From NCBI GenBank assembly GCA_045636145.1, contig JAZTWV010000028.1:1-21133 (forward strand): 21,133 bases of DNA, read 5' to 3'. A program made the translations under genes and the position numbers. Origin of the DNA: Flemingiibacterium sp045636145. Lineage in GTDB: Bacteria; Bacillota; Clostridia; Oscillospirales; CAG-272. The notes under the pieces were generated by a model. It had not been told where the DNA came from. It ran no database searches and was given only the letters and a program-made list of their open reading frames with translations. Below, one piece after another: positions 6,964 through 13,986 of this stretch. How positions within the stretch are numbered: the stretch's first letter is position 1; every line of letters begins with the position of its first letter.

Positions 6964-7038
6964 GGCGCGCCTGGCAGGATTCGAACCTGCGACCTACCGG
7001 TTCGTAGCCGGGCACTCTATCCACTGAGCTACAAGCGC
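6963..7038 (-). tRNA. tRNA-Arg (anticodon ACG)
   Basis: The 76-base cloverleaf can be folded by eye. The acceptor stem is GCGCTTG/CAGGCGC, the D stem GCTC/GAGT, the anticodon loop CTACGAA with anticodon ACG, and the T arm GCAGGTTCGAATCCTGC. The discriminator is G, and CCA is encoded. The ACG anticodon, read after deamination of A34, decodes CGN arginine codons. The first anticodon-stem pair (27-43) is a C/U mismatch, leaving four good pairs. It has its own strong promoter and a tight terminator, so it is a single-gene transcription unit. Confidence 0.95.
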
Positions 7039-7062
7039 GTACCGACTTTTGACGACTGTTAT

Positions 7063-7091
7063 ATTATAGCATAACCAATTATGTTTGTCAA
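7063..7091 (-). promoter_or_regulatory. Consensus sigma-A promoter of tRNA-Arg
   Basis: On the minus strand a perfect TTGACA (7086-7091) and a perfect TATAAT (7063-7068) are separated by exactly 17 bases, about 25 bases upstream of the mature tRNA. This is the best consensus promoter in the window, as expected for a stable RNA gene. Confidence 0.9.
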
Positions 7092-7210
7092 TAGGTTTTG
7101 GAAAAATATTTGAAGTTTTTTTAAGGTCAATCTTCCCTGCCCAAGCACCTCACTTCAGAGTGAATTTCATTCGTCAAAAGCACTTCTTTTTTAAGACAGC
7201 GTCCCCTCAG

Positions 7211-7240
7211 TCATATTCCGCAGCACACTGCGCATATACT
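7211..7240 (+). promoter_or_regulatory. Candidate sigma-E (sporulation) promoter of the SPOCS/LysM gene
   Basis: TCATATT (7211-7217) fits the B. subtilis sigma-E -35 consensus KMATATT at every position. After 15 bases comes CATATACT (7233-7240), close to the -10 consensus CATACAnT. No good sigma-A promoter is present in the 230-base gap before the gene. The RBS AAGGAAGGTG and ATG follow 29 bases after the -10. Confidence 0.6.
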
Positions 7241-7268
7241 TAAAAAAAACAAATAAGGAAGGTGTCAT

Positions 7269-8870
7269 ATGAATAATCAAAGTACGCAGGATGCAAGCCG
7301 TATCCAAATTCCTGCATTCGCGGGGACTGTTCCCGGTGAGCTTTCCGCCGAATACATACTGCCGGATACATATCCGGATGTAAAAAAGATTCTGCGGACC
7401 ACCGCATCTCCTGTGCTTATCGGACGTTATATTTCCGGGCGCAGGCTTGAATTTTCCGGTGCAGTGGACTACGCCGTAGTCTTCTCGGCAGATGACAAAG
7501 AGGGCGAATCAATTCACTGTGTTCATTTCGCAGGCGAGTGGAACAATACGCTCGGTGAGATCGACGAGCTTGACTCGGCTGAAATATCCGTCACGCCGAG
7601 AATTGCGTCCTGCACGGTACGTCTTTCAAATCCCCGTAAGCTTTCAATACGCTCCCTTGTGGAATCGGATGTAAAAATAAGGCACGACGCATCCTGTGCC
7701 CCCGAATTTGAAGGAGCACGCACAAGTGAAGAAGAACTGCGTGTCCAGCGACGCTGTGATACGGCGGAATCCGAGCTTCACCGCTCATTCCTCGCCGAGC
7801 CGCTTCACATCTCGGAAAATATTGAGATAGACCCCTCAGCTCCCCCCATTGACAGCATCATCACCTGCACCGCCGATATAACCATCAGCGAAGCACGTCC
7901 CATATTCGATTCGGGTGACATGAATCTGATGACAAAAGGTACTGCCATCGTTCACGTCATGTACAAATCCGCTGAGGAAAATCCCACATATCGGAGCTTT
8001 GAGAGAAAACTTCCCATATCCGCTAATGTGTGTGCCGGAGATGCGGCACAGTATTTTGAAAATTGCCGTCCCGATTCGCTCTCTGCACGTGTCAGCGCAG
8101 TCCCCGTGGAGCTTGGCGCAAGGATATGCGAGGATAACTACGGTGAGCGGCGAATAATCGAGCTTGACATGACCTCCGACATTACCGCCCACATCATGGG
8201 ATGCGCAAACACAGAGATCGTCCTTGACGCTTATTCCACCGGCCGCGATTCCACCTGTGATTTCTCGGATATGGAATTTACCGCGCCGTCGAAGCTGTTT
8301 TCCCAAAACTTCTCTGTCGGCGAAAGTATGTCCCTCTCTGAAATAAAGCTTCCCGTGGGTGCTGTTATAATAGACTCCCGTGCCGATGCTGCGGCATCCT
8401 CCATCACCGTGGAGCACGGTCGTGCCGTGCTTCTCGGAAGCGCGACTGTGTCCTGCATTTACTTAGACGAAAACGGCGGATTCGGGTCAGCCGATGCCAC
8501 ACTTCCCATAAAGTACGAATTTACGGCAGGCGACATCCGCGAGCCGATATCCTATGTGTGCGAGCTGTGCCCGTCGGATCTTCGTGTAAGATGCGACAGC
8601 GAGCGAGCGTATTTTGATTTTGAGGTATCCGTCACAGCCGAGCTTGCAAGAAAGCTTCGTTGCCGCAGGGTAAGCAAGGTAACACTTACAGGTGAGCCGA
8701 GACAGCATTCTGTGAAATCTGCCATGACCCTATGTTATCCCGGTGCAGGCGACACCCTTTGGGATATTGCAAAGCGTTACGGCACAACAGTGGAAGCGAT
8801 TGAAGCCGCCAACAAGGGCGGCGGCAGGGTTCTTATGATACCTAAGGGATCAGTTGGGATAGTTATTTAA
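7269..8870 (+). CDS. SPOCS (DUF3794) and LysM domain protein, probable spore-coat/morphogenesis protein
   Basis: This 533-residue protein has no signal peptide or membrane segment. Most of its length is beta-rich and shows SPOCS (DUF3794) features, for example GELSAEYILPDTYPDVKKIL near residue 30 and repeated stretches that read as strands. A LysM domain occupies about residues 490-533 (GDTLWDIAKRYGTTVEAIEAAN). LysM binds peptidoglycan-type glycans. SPOCS domains occur with LysM in clostridial sporulation proteins, some of which assemble the coat or cortex interface. Production in the mother cell is therefore likely, and the sigma-E-like promoter supports this. The start follows GGAAGGTG. A hairpin follows the stop, so the gene is probably transcribed alone. 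I am confident of the domains and less so of the exact structural role. Confidence 0.85.
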   Translation: MNNQSTQDASRIQIPAFAGTVPGELSAEYILPDTYPDVKKILRTTASPVLIGRYISGRRLEFSGAVDYAVVFSADDKEGESIHCVHFAGEWNNTLGEIDELDSAEISVTPRIASCTVRLSNPRKLSIRSLVESDVKIRHDASCAPEFEGARTSEEELRVQRRCDTAESELHRSFLAEPLHISENIEIDPSAPPIDSIITCTADITISEARPIFDSGDMNLMTKGTAIVHVMYKSAEENPTYRSFERKLPISANVCAGDAAQYFENCRPDSLSARVSAVPVELGARICEDNYGERRIIELDMTSDITAHIMGCANTEIVLDAYSTGRDSTCDFSDMEFTAPSKLFSQNFSVGESMSLSEIKLPVGAVIIDSRADAAASSITVEHGRAVLLGSATVSCIYLDENGGFGSADATLPIKYEFTAGDIREPISYVCELCPSDLRVRCDSERAYFDFEVSVTAELARKLRCRRVSKVTLTGEPRQHSVKSAMTLCYPGAGDTLWDIAKRYGTTVEAIEAANKGGGRVLMIPKGSVGIVI

Positions 8871-8905
8871 AATTGACCGTGCGCATATTTTGCGCACGGT
8901 CAATT
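8871..8905. terminator. Strong hairpin after the SPOCS/LysM gene
   Basis: Perfect 14-bp arms (AATTGACCGTGCGC / GCGCACGGTCAATT) enclose a 7-base loop immediately after the stop codon. The T-tract is poor (CATTTAAAT), so efficiency as an intrinsic terminator is uncertain, but the position makes termination or mRNA stabilisation likely. Confidence 0.65.
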
Positions 8906-8964
8906 CATTTAAATCCGAATTTTTATATTTATATATTAAAACTGTAAACTATTTTGCATAATCC

Positions 8965-8993
8965 TTGCGAAAAATGAAGATTTGTGGTATAAT
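8965..8993 (+). promoter_or_regulatory. Sigma-A-type promoter of proC
   Basis: TTGCGA (8965-8970) and a perfect TATAAT (8988-8993) are separated by 17 bases and lie 39 bases upstream of the proC start. Confidence 0.7.
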
Positions 8994-9032
8994 CTATAAA
9001 ACACATGACCTATCCCTTGAAAGGAATATTAT

Positions 9033-9860
9033 ATGAAATCAATCTCATTTATCGGTGCCGGAAACATGGCAACCGCAATAATCGGCGGTATGCTGAAGCA
9101 GGGTGTCGATCCGAGGCTTATAACGGTATACGACAAGCTCTCAGACAAAGCAGAGCTTTTTTCGGAAAAAGGACTGAATGTAGCCCCCTCTCTCACCGAT
9201 GCCTGTAAGGCAGGCGAAATGATACTCCTCGCCATAAAGCCGCAGAATTTTGCGGAAGCTCTCGGCGAGATTCGCGAGAGCGGCGTTGATATATCGAAAA
9301 AAACCTTCATTTCCATTGCGGCAGGCATTACTACCGAAACCGTGGAAAATCTTTTAGACACCAAATGCGCTGTTGTGCGCGTTATGCCCAACACCCCACT
9401 TATGGTAGGCTGCGGCGCATCCGCACTCTGCCGCAACGACCGCGTGTCGGACGAGGACTTTTCCGCCGTCTGCGGCATATTTGAGGCTTCGGGAATGATA
9501 ATGGTAATCGACGAAGCAGAGATGAACACCGTTATATGCGCCAACGGCTCATCCCCTGCCTACTTCTACTACTTTATCGACTGCGTGGTACGCTCTGCCA
9601 AGGCGCAGGGACTCGCACTTGATGAAAGACAGATACTCGAAGCTGTCTGCCAGACAGTCATCGGCTCGGCGAAGATGCTCCTTGATTCGGGCAAGACCGC
9701 CACTGAGCTTGTTCGGGCAGTAACCTCCCCCAATGGCACTACCGAGCGCGCCATGAACGTATTCTATAACGAGAAAATCGACGAGATCATCCACCGCGCA
9801 ATGTGCGCCTGCACCGAGCGTGCCGAGGAAATGTCACGCGAGTTCGGTTTGTTGTCATAA
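9033..9860 (+). CDS. proC: Pyrroline-5-carboxylate reductase ProC
   Basis: This 275-residue cytoplasmic enzyme performs the last step of proline synthesis, the NAD(P)H-dependent reduction of 1-pyrroline-5-carboxylate to proline. The N-terminal Rossmann domain begins SFIGAGNMATAIIGGML, with the dinucleotide-binding G-x-G-N-M signature near residues 6-12. The middle holds MPNTPLMVGCGASAL, a conserved substrate-domain motif. The C-terminal dimerisation domain has NGSSPAYFYYFID and VTSPNGTTERAM, matching the family's TSPGGTT-type signature with Asn for one Gly. Length is normal. The start follows GAAAGGAA, and a promoter lies upstream. It is not linked to proA/proB here. With putP nearby, the region covers both synthesis and uptake of proline. 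Confidence 0.95.
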   Translation: MKSISFIGAGNMATAIIGGMLKQGVDPRLITVYDKLSDKAELFSEKGLNVAPSLTDACKAGEMILLAIKPQNFAEALGEIRESGVDISKKTFISIAAGITTETVENLLDTKCAVVRVMPNTPLMVGCGASALCRNDRVSDEDFSAVCGIFEASGMIMVIDEAEMNTVICANGSSPAYFYYFIDCVVRSAKAQGLALDERQILEAVCQTVIGSAKMLLDSGKTATELVRAVTSPNGTTERAMNVFYNEKIDEIIHRAMCACTERAEEMSREFGLLS

Positions 9861-9883
9861 GTTGTCCGCCTACCGCATATGAT
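9855..9883 (+). promoter_or_regulatory. Possible sigma-E promoter of the SpoIIM-like gene
   Basis: TCATAAG (9855-9861; five of seven positions of KMATATT), a 14-base spacer and CATATGAT (9876-9883; the CATA core and final T of the -10) lie just upstream of the SpoIIM-like gene. The -35 overlaps the end of proC. In B. subtilis spoIIM belongs to the sigma-E regulon. Confidence 0.4.
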
Positions 9884-9909
9884 GTACAAAAAACATCGGT
9901 GGTGGTAAT

Positions 9910-10527
9910 TTGAACAGAAATATTTTTGTCGGACAAGTTCACGACACACGCCCTCCGGCGTCTGAGAGAGTTGACCGGAAGACCGCGCTTCTTGCGGCAT
10001 CTGCACTGTTTATATTCGGAAGCTTTGTAGGATGCGCCGTTTACCGACTTCTCGGCATCGGCGAGTCGGAGCTTTACGATAATCTTATCGAGCGTTATTT
10101 TCTCGCACTTTTCTATAAATGTGTGTCTCCGCTTGATGTCGTCCGCGTGACGGCGGATTGCTGTATCCATGAGCTGTGGATGTTCATTATGGTGTTTTTA
10201 GCAGGCTTTTCGCCATTTACAATGCCGGTAAGCGGTGCTCTGCTTCTTTATCGGGGCATAATTTTCGGATTTTCCGTTACAATGCTCCAATTTTCAAGCC
10301 GCACGGGACTCCTTCTTGATTCCATGGTCTATCTGTGCGCCGCCTTTGCCCTTTCCATGCTTCTGTCGCTCCTTGCGGCTGAAGCCGCCTGCTATTATCA
10401 CAATACGCCGCGCATAAAGCTCCGTTCCAAAGGAGCTGTGGCATATATGCTTACATTTCTTCGTATTTCGGCAATAGTCTGCGCCGATGTACTGCTTATG
10501 CTGTTTCTTATCTACGTCTATCTCTGA
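9910..10527 (+). CDS. SpoIIM-like polytopic membrane protein (stage II sporulation protein M family)
   Basis: This 205-residue protein begins with a TTG codon preceded by GGTGGTAA. It has a cytoplasmic N-terminus of about 25 residues and about five membrane segments (near 25-48, 90-112, 115-135, 140-162 and 182-204). The central stretch MPVSGALLLYRGIIFGFSV resembles the MPV...KGIVVGFTV segment of B. subtilis SpoIIM, and length and topology also match. SpoIIM is part of the SpoIID/M/P machine that remodels peptidoglycan during forespore engulfment. A sigma-E-like promoter and nearby spore genes agree with this. The family assignment was made by eye over one segment and the topology, so a different DUF95-type membrane protein remains possible. 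No spoIID or spoIIP is in the window. Confidence 0.6.
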   Translation: MNRNIFVGQVHDTRPPASERVDRKTALLAASALFIFGSFVGCAVYRLLGIGESELYDNLIERYFLALFYKCVSPLDVVRVTADCCIHELWMFIMVFLAGFSPFTMPVSGALLLYRGIIFGFSVTMLQFSSRTGLLLDSMVYLCAAFALSMLLSLLAAEAACYYHNTPRIKLRSKGAVAYMLTFLRISAIVCADVLLMLFLIYVYL

Positions 10528-10569
10528 TAACTGTTAATTTTGCAACACCAGGAAAGGAAGTATAAAACC

Positions 10570-11541
10570 TTGAAAGTATTCGGAAAAGAATTTAAGCTTT
10601 TTAATTTTAATAAAGACGGAAAAGGCGTAAAAAAAGAGCCTGAAGGCCCTAAAAATCTGCAAAACTTCTTTAAATATTTCGTGAACAAGTTCACGCGCCT
10701 TGTCACCGTCAATATGTACTTCATTTTCGGAAACTTCCCCATATTTTTCCTGCTTCTCGCCATGAGCGGCAACCTTGACCGCGACTCCTTCGCACCGGCA
10801 TACAAAATGTTCGCGCCGCTGTATGGAGTTATGACTCACGAGCAGTCCCCCGTCACCGCGGCACTTTTCGGAATATTCGGCACGCAGTCGGAAATCGGCT
10901 TTGGCACCGTTTTCACAACCATTGCATTTGCCCTGTCTGCGCTGATCATTTTCACATTCGGATACGTGAACACCGGAACGACATACATAATCCGCAACAT
11001 GATAAAGGGCGAACCAATCTTCATGTGGGAAGATTTCTGGTACGCTATCAAGCGTAATCTTAAGCAAGGCATGATACTCGGCATACTTGATGCTGTACTT
11101 TCATTCCTCTGCGTATACGATATTGTGTTCTTCTATTACAACATAGGCTCGTCAAACTCCATGAACGTAATGTTCTACGCTTCCCTGCTTATAGCTCTCA
11201 TCTGGTTCTGGATGCGATTCTACATCTACAATCTTATGATAACCTTTGACCTTTCAATCTTCAAGATACTGAAAAATGCGCTTATATTCTCCCTGGTTGG
11301 CATAAAGCGTAATATCATGGCAACCCTCGGTATCGCCGCATTCCTGCTTATTACATATATGCTGCTCTGCTACGTTCTTCCTATCGGTATCATAATCCCC
11401 TTTGTGCTCCTTTTTGCGGACTGCGCGTTTATCGCCTGCTACGCATCCTTCCCGAAGATAAAGGAAATAATGATAGACCCCTATTACACGGACACTGAGC
11501 TTGAGGAATACGAAGAACCCATATTCCGAGATCTTGAATAA
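10570..11541 (+). CDS. DUF624 (YesL-like) membrane protein
   Basis: This is a 323-residue integral membrane protein. I chose the TTG at 10570 because GAAAGGAAG lies 9 bases upstream; the longer frame from 10540 would place that ribosome binding site inside the coding region. After a basic, cytoplasmic stretch of about 35 residues come about six hydrophobic segments. The NKFTRLVTVNMYFIFGNFPI start of the membrane domain and the GYVNTGTTYIIRNMIKGEPI-like loop followed by WEDFWYAIKRNLKQG match DUF624/YesL proteins. Those proteins often accompany carbohydrate-uptake genes. No such genes are here, and the function is unknown. The C-terminal tail is acidic. The gene lies 42 bases after the SpoIIM-like gene, so they may be co-transcribed. 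A strong terminator follows. Confidence 0.82.
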   Translation: MKVFGKEFKLFNFNKDGKGVKKEPEGPKNLQNFFKYFVNKFTRLVTVNMYFIFGNFPIFFLLLAMSGNLDRDSFAPAYKMFAPLYGVMTHEQSPVTAALFGIFGTQSEIGFGTVFTTIAFALSALIIFTFGYVNTGTTYIIRNMIKGEPIFMWEDFWYAIKRNLKQGMILGILDAVLSFLCVYDIVFFYYNIGSSNSMNVMFYASLLIALIWFWMRFYIYNLMITFDLSIFKILKNALIFSLVGIKRNIMATLGIAAFLLITYMLLCYVLPIGIIIPFVLLFADCAFIACYASFPKIKEIMIDPYYTDTELEEYEEPIFRDLE

Positions 11542-11550
11542 ATGCAATAT

Positions 11551-11587
11551 ATAACCGGGAGGCGTTTCGCCTCCCGGTTATTTTGGT
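11551..11587 (+). terminator. Terminator of the DUF624 gene
   Basis: A 14-bp stem (arms ATAACCGGGAGGCG / CGCCTCCCGGTTAT) with a TTT loop is followed by TTTTGG. Its core GGGAGGC-TTTCGCCTCCCG is nearly the same as the inverted repeat unit at 1716-1735, so a member of the palindrome family may act here as the terminator. Confidence 0.8.
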
Positions 11588-11602
11588 TATCGATATCGTG
11601 TA

Positions 11603-11627
11603 AAACGGGAGGGTGAACCCCTCCCGT
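11603..11627 (-). terminator. Palindrome acting as terminator for the xpt operon
   Basis: On the minus strand ACGGGAGGG and CCCTCCCGT pair and are followed by TTTTA, just after the stop of the small membrane protein gene. The unit shares TATCGATAT...AAAACGGGAGGG with the repeat units at 1648-1696 and 17084-17115. Confidence 0.6.
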
Positions 11628-11641
11628 CATTCATGCCGTTT

Positions 11642-11968
11642 TTAATATTTATCTCTGTGAAACGCATATCCTAAAAGATTTCCCACAAGAGCAAGTCCGC
11701 CGTATTCGAATATGTAGTGGATGTCGCTCTGCAAATAGTAAAATACAAGGGTAGGTGCGAATATGAGTGCCACAATAACGCAGAAATACCACACCCATCC
11801 GTTTATTTTTCCGAACACTATACCTCCGCCAAGACAGCAGGCGGGGGTAATTATTTTTATGGCGAAATCCTCAAATCTCGTGCCGAGGATTAGCGGCGGC
11901 ACAAGGTAAAACAGCGCTATCATTACAACCAAAAACGGAAGCCATTTCCTAAAGGGTACTTTTTCCAT
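11642..11968 (-). CDS. Small membrane protein, four predicted segments
   Basis: This is a 108-residue hydrophobic protein that I do not recognise. I start it at the ATG after AAAGGAG (8 bases upstream) and not at the earlier in-frame ATG. It begins MEKVPFRKWLPF and has about four hydrophobic segments (roughly 8-28, 34-52, 54-76 and 85-102) with short loops, ending in a basic YAFHRDKY tail. No catalytic motif is visible. Its 5' end overlaps the last 20 bases of the thioesterase gene, which points to translational coupling in an operon with thioesterase and xpt. The codon pattern is similar to its neighbours. It is probably a real gene of unknown function. Confidence 0.7.
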   Translation of the reverse strand: MEKVPFRKWLPFLVVMIALFYLVPPLILGTRFEDFAIKIITPACCLGGGIVFGKINGWVWYFCVIVALIFAPTLVFYYLQSDIHYIFEYGGLALVGNLLGYAFHRDKY

Positions 11969-12428
11969 TCTTCTCGCTCCTTTCACGTCTGCGGTTAAGT
12001 GCCGCATCCCATTCCGCACGCTCCTCGTCGCTGGTCAGCACAAGCGGCGGCACGGGGGTCGGACGGTCGTTTTCATCAAGTGCCACAAGGGTAAGATATG
12101 CGGAATTTATAAGTCTGCGGGTGCCGTCAAGGGTCTCAACATAGGACTTTACGCACACGTCCATAGATGTGCGCCCAACGTATACTATCTTACCGCACAT
12201 AACCACAAGGCTGTTTGCATAAGCAGGCTCCTTAAATTCAAGGGAATACACATGAGCCGTGGTAACATTTCGGTTGGAATGACGTCTTGCGGTGACGGCG
12301 GCACATATGTCTATCCATTCCATAAGCTTTCCGCCAAAAAGACGGTTGTAGCCGTTCATTGTGGCAAGATTCAATATCTGCACGGACTCCGTGTAGGAAT
12401 CCGCAGGAGTTTTTGGGGTCTGATTCAT
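11949..12428 (-). CDS. Acyl-CoA thioesterase, hotdog fold (YciA/YkhA type)
   Basis: This 159-residue protein has a single hotdog domain. The segment NRLFGGKLMEWIDICAAVTA carries the family's conserved G-G-x-L-M-x-W-(I/M)-D helix, in which the aspartate is the usual catalytic residue. YSLEFKEPAYANSLVVMCGK follows as the next strands. It should hydrolyse acyl-CoA to free acid and CoA in the cytoplasm; chain-length preference cannot be read here. The C-terminal tail of about 30 residues (EERAEWDAALNRRRERSEKN) is charged and typical of the group. The start follows CGGAGAT. It lies 15 bases after xpt and overlaps the next gene by 20 bases, so the three form an operon, although the metabolic link to purine salvage is not obvious. 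Confidence 0.9.
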   Translation of the reverse strand: MNQTPKTPADSYTESVQILNLATMNGYNRLFGGKLMEWIDICAAVTARRHSNRNVTTAHVYSLEFKEPAYANSLVVMCGKIVYVGRTSMDVCVKSYVETLDGTRRLINSAYLTLVALDENDRPTPVPPLVLTSDEERAEWDAALNRRRERSEKNGKSTL

Positions 12429-12443
12429 AGATTATCTCCGTTT

Positions 12444-13016
12444 TCAGTTTCTGAAGGTAAGGTTTCCTGTAGAGTCAAGCTCTACTATGGCAAGAGATTC
12501 AAGATGCACGCCCATGTCGCGAATGATCCTGCCGCCCTCCTGGAAGCCCTTCTCAATACAGATGCCTGCACCCACAAGTGTGGCACCTGCCTGATTTACG
12601 ATATCGAAAAGTCCGAGAAGAGCCTTTCCCTTGGCGAGAAAATCGTCGATTATAAGCACTCTGTCGCTGGCGTCAATGAATTTCCTTGCAACTCTGATTA
12701 TGTACTCCTTGCTCTTGGTGTATGAATGAACAGAGGATGTGTAAACGTCGCCGTCAAGATTCTTTGACTCGCATTTCTTTGCAAATACCACAGGAGCGCC
12801 GAAATATTGAGCCGCAATGCAGGCAATACCGATTCCCGACGCCTCAATAGTGAGGATTTTCGTCACCTTTTCCTCGCCGAACAAGCGGTAAAATTCCTTG
12901 CCTATCTCGTTTATAAGCTCGATATCCATTTGGTGATTTAGGAAGCTGTCAACCTTGACAATGCCGCCCTCTTTAATAATTCCGTCCTTTATTATGCGCT
13001 CTTCAAGTAATTTCAT
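12444..13016 (-). CDS. xpt: Xanthine phosphoribosyltransferase Xpt
   Basis: This 190-residue cytoplasmic enzyme converts xanthine and PRPP to XMP, salvaging purine bases. The PRPP-binding loop RVLIIDDFLAKGKAL lies at residues 119-133 with the two aspartates at 124-125. The N-terminal MKLLEERI and GGIVKVDSFLNHQMD and the ILTIEASGIGIACI segment are typical of the Xpt group, which distinguishes it from other PRTases. Its length matches the usual 190-194 residues. I use the ATG preceded by AAAGGAAC; an in-frame ATG 38 codons upstream would add unrelated sequence overlapping the yunB promoter region. It is the first gene of a minus-strand operon. No purine riboswitch could be recognised in the leader. 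Confidence 0.93.
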   Translation of the reverse strand: MKLLEERIIKDGIIKEGGIVKVDSFLNHQMDIELINEIGKEFYRLFGEEKVTKILTIEASGIGIACIAAQYFGAPVVFAKKCESKNLDGDVYTSSVHSYTKSKEYIIRVARKFIDASDRVLIIDDFLAKGKALLGLFDIVNQAGATLVGAGICIEKGFQEGGRIIRDMGVHLESLAIVELDSTGNLTFRN

Positions 13017-13127
13017 GGTGTGACCGTTCCTTTCAGGTGTGAAAAATGCAGTTTTCAAAACTTTATCCATATTCTCGGAAATTATTCCGTAAAATTTATG
13101 CTTACTGTAACCAAACGCCGAAAAATT

Positions 13128-13135
13128 CATAAAAT
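13128..13135 (+). promoter_or_regulatory. Possible sigma-E -10 element upstream of yunB
   Basis: CATAAAAT matches the sigma-E -10 consensus CATAnAAT and lies 19 bases upstream of the yunB start. No convincing KMATATT is found 13-16 bases further upstream, so only half of the promoter is supported. Confidence 0.3.
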
Positions 13136-13154
13136 ATCTGTGTGGGGGGATTTT

Positions 13155-13850
13155 ATGACAGGATATCTTGGGCGACGAAGCCGCCGCACCGACAAACTGC
13201 GCACAGTATTATTATCTGCGCTTTTTCTTAGTTTGATACTTATTTTGTTCATATTCTGCTTTGTGGAATTTCGCATATCGCCGCTTATATCCGATGCGGC
13301 AAAGAGCCGTGCCAGAATTTTTGCCTCCGAGGCGATAAACCATGCTGTAAGCTCGTCCATCGGTGATGCCGCCCTTGTCCGTATCACATCCACCGCTGAA
13401 GGTGTCGCCGGCATTGAAACGGATATTGCGGCACTGTCGAGTGTTCGCACAAGTGCGGTGGAAACCCTTAACAAGCTTATGAACGACCCCGAATCAATGA
13501 GCTTTTCCGTTCCTCTCGGAAGCCTTACGGGAAGTGCCGTGCTGATGGGTCGCGGAATCCCGATAACCATACGTCTTGTCCCTATCGGAGACATAACGGC
13601 AGATATCCGCACGGAATTTATAGAGTCGGGCATAAACCAAACCCTGCACAAAATATCCATGCGTGTTCGTGTGAGCGTCAACGTCATCGCCGCAGGTGAG
13701 ATAATAAAGTTAGAGCTTGCCGCCGATGTGACGCTTGCGGAAACGGTTATCGTTGGAAAAGTTCCGGATGCGTACACGGCTATCAACCGCTTTGAGATAG
13801 ACGAGGAAGAAGAAAACGACCTCAACGACTACGCGGCTTCGATTCCGTAA
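13155..13850 (+). CDS. yunB: Sporulation protein YunB
   Basis: This 231-residue protein has a short basic N-terminus (MTGYLGRRSRRTDKLR) and one membrane segment at about 17-40. A large extracytoplasmic domain follows. The sequence after the membrane segment (FVEFRISPLISDAAKSRA), the early NHAV and the later FSVPLGSLTGSAVLMGRGIP match YunB proteins, including the P-L-G-x-L-x-G-S-x-x-L-x-G-x-G-P-type core. YunB is a sigma-E-controlled sporulation protein in Bacillus. Loss delays or reduces sporulation, and its biochemical role is unknown. The start is set by GGGGGG 5 bases upstream, and the earlier in-frame codons have no ribosome binding site. It is divergent from xpt. Confidence 0.88.
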   Translation: MTGYLGRRSRRTDKLRTVLLSALFLSLILILFIFCFVEFRISPLISDAAKSRARIFASEAINHAVSSSIGDAALVRITSTAEGVAGIETDIAALSSVRTSAVETLNKLMNDPESMSFSVPLGSLTGSAVLMGRGIPITIRLVPIGDITADIRTEFIESGINQTLHKISMRVRVSVNVIAAGEIIKLELAADVTLAETVIVGKVPDAYTAINRFEIDEEEENDLNDYAASIP

Positions 13851-13921
13851 GCGGTATACAGTAATTATAACTCATTTTTCGGCTAAAATCAAGTTAATGT
13901 GCAAATTTTTTTACTTTTCTC

Positions 13922-13950
13922 TTGCTAAATTGTAATTTATATGGTACAAT
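13922..13950 (+). promoter_or_regulatory. Sigma-A-type promoter of the divIVA-like operon
   Basis: TTGCTA (13922-13927) and TACAAT (13945-13950) are separated by 17 bases and lie 36 bases upstream of the start codon. Confidence 0.65.
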
Positions 13951-13986
13951 AGAGTGAATAATTATGATTTTGGGAGTTGCTGAATC

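Noticed and set aside
6963..7038. Integration site at the tRNA-Arg gene
   Set aside because: No integrase, no duplicated tRNA 3' end and no foreign-looking genes are present on either side.
13017..13100. Purine riboswitch in the xpt leader
   Set aside because: The minus strand contains GAATATGG, as in purine riboswitches, but the matching GTTTCTACC segment, the P1 pairing and the rest of the conserved core are absent.
13127..13825. Long minus-strand reading frame (232 codons) over yunB
   Set aside because: It is the antisense of yunB, has a Ser/Arg-rich composition typical of shadow frames, and lacks any ribosome binding site or family match.
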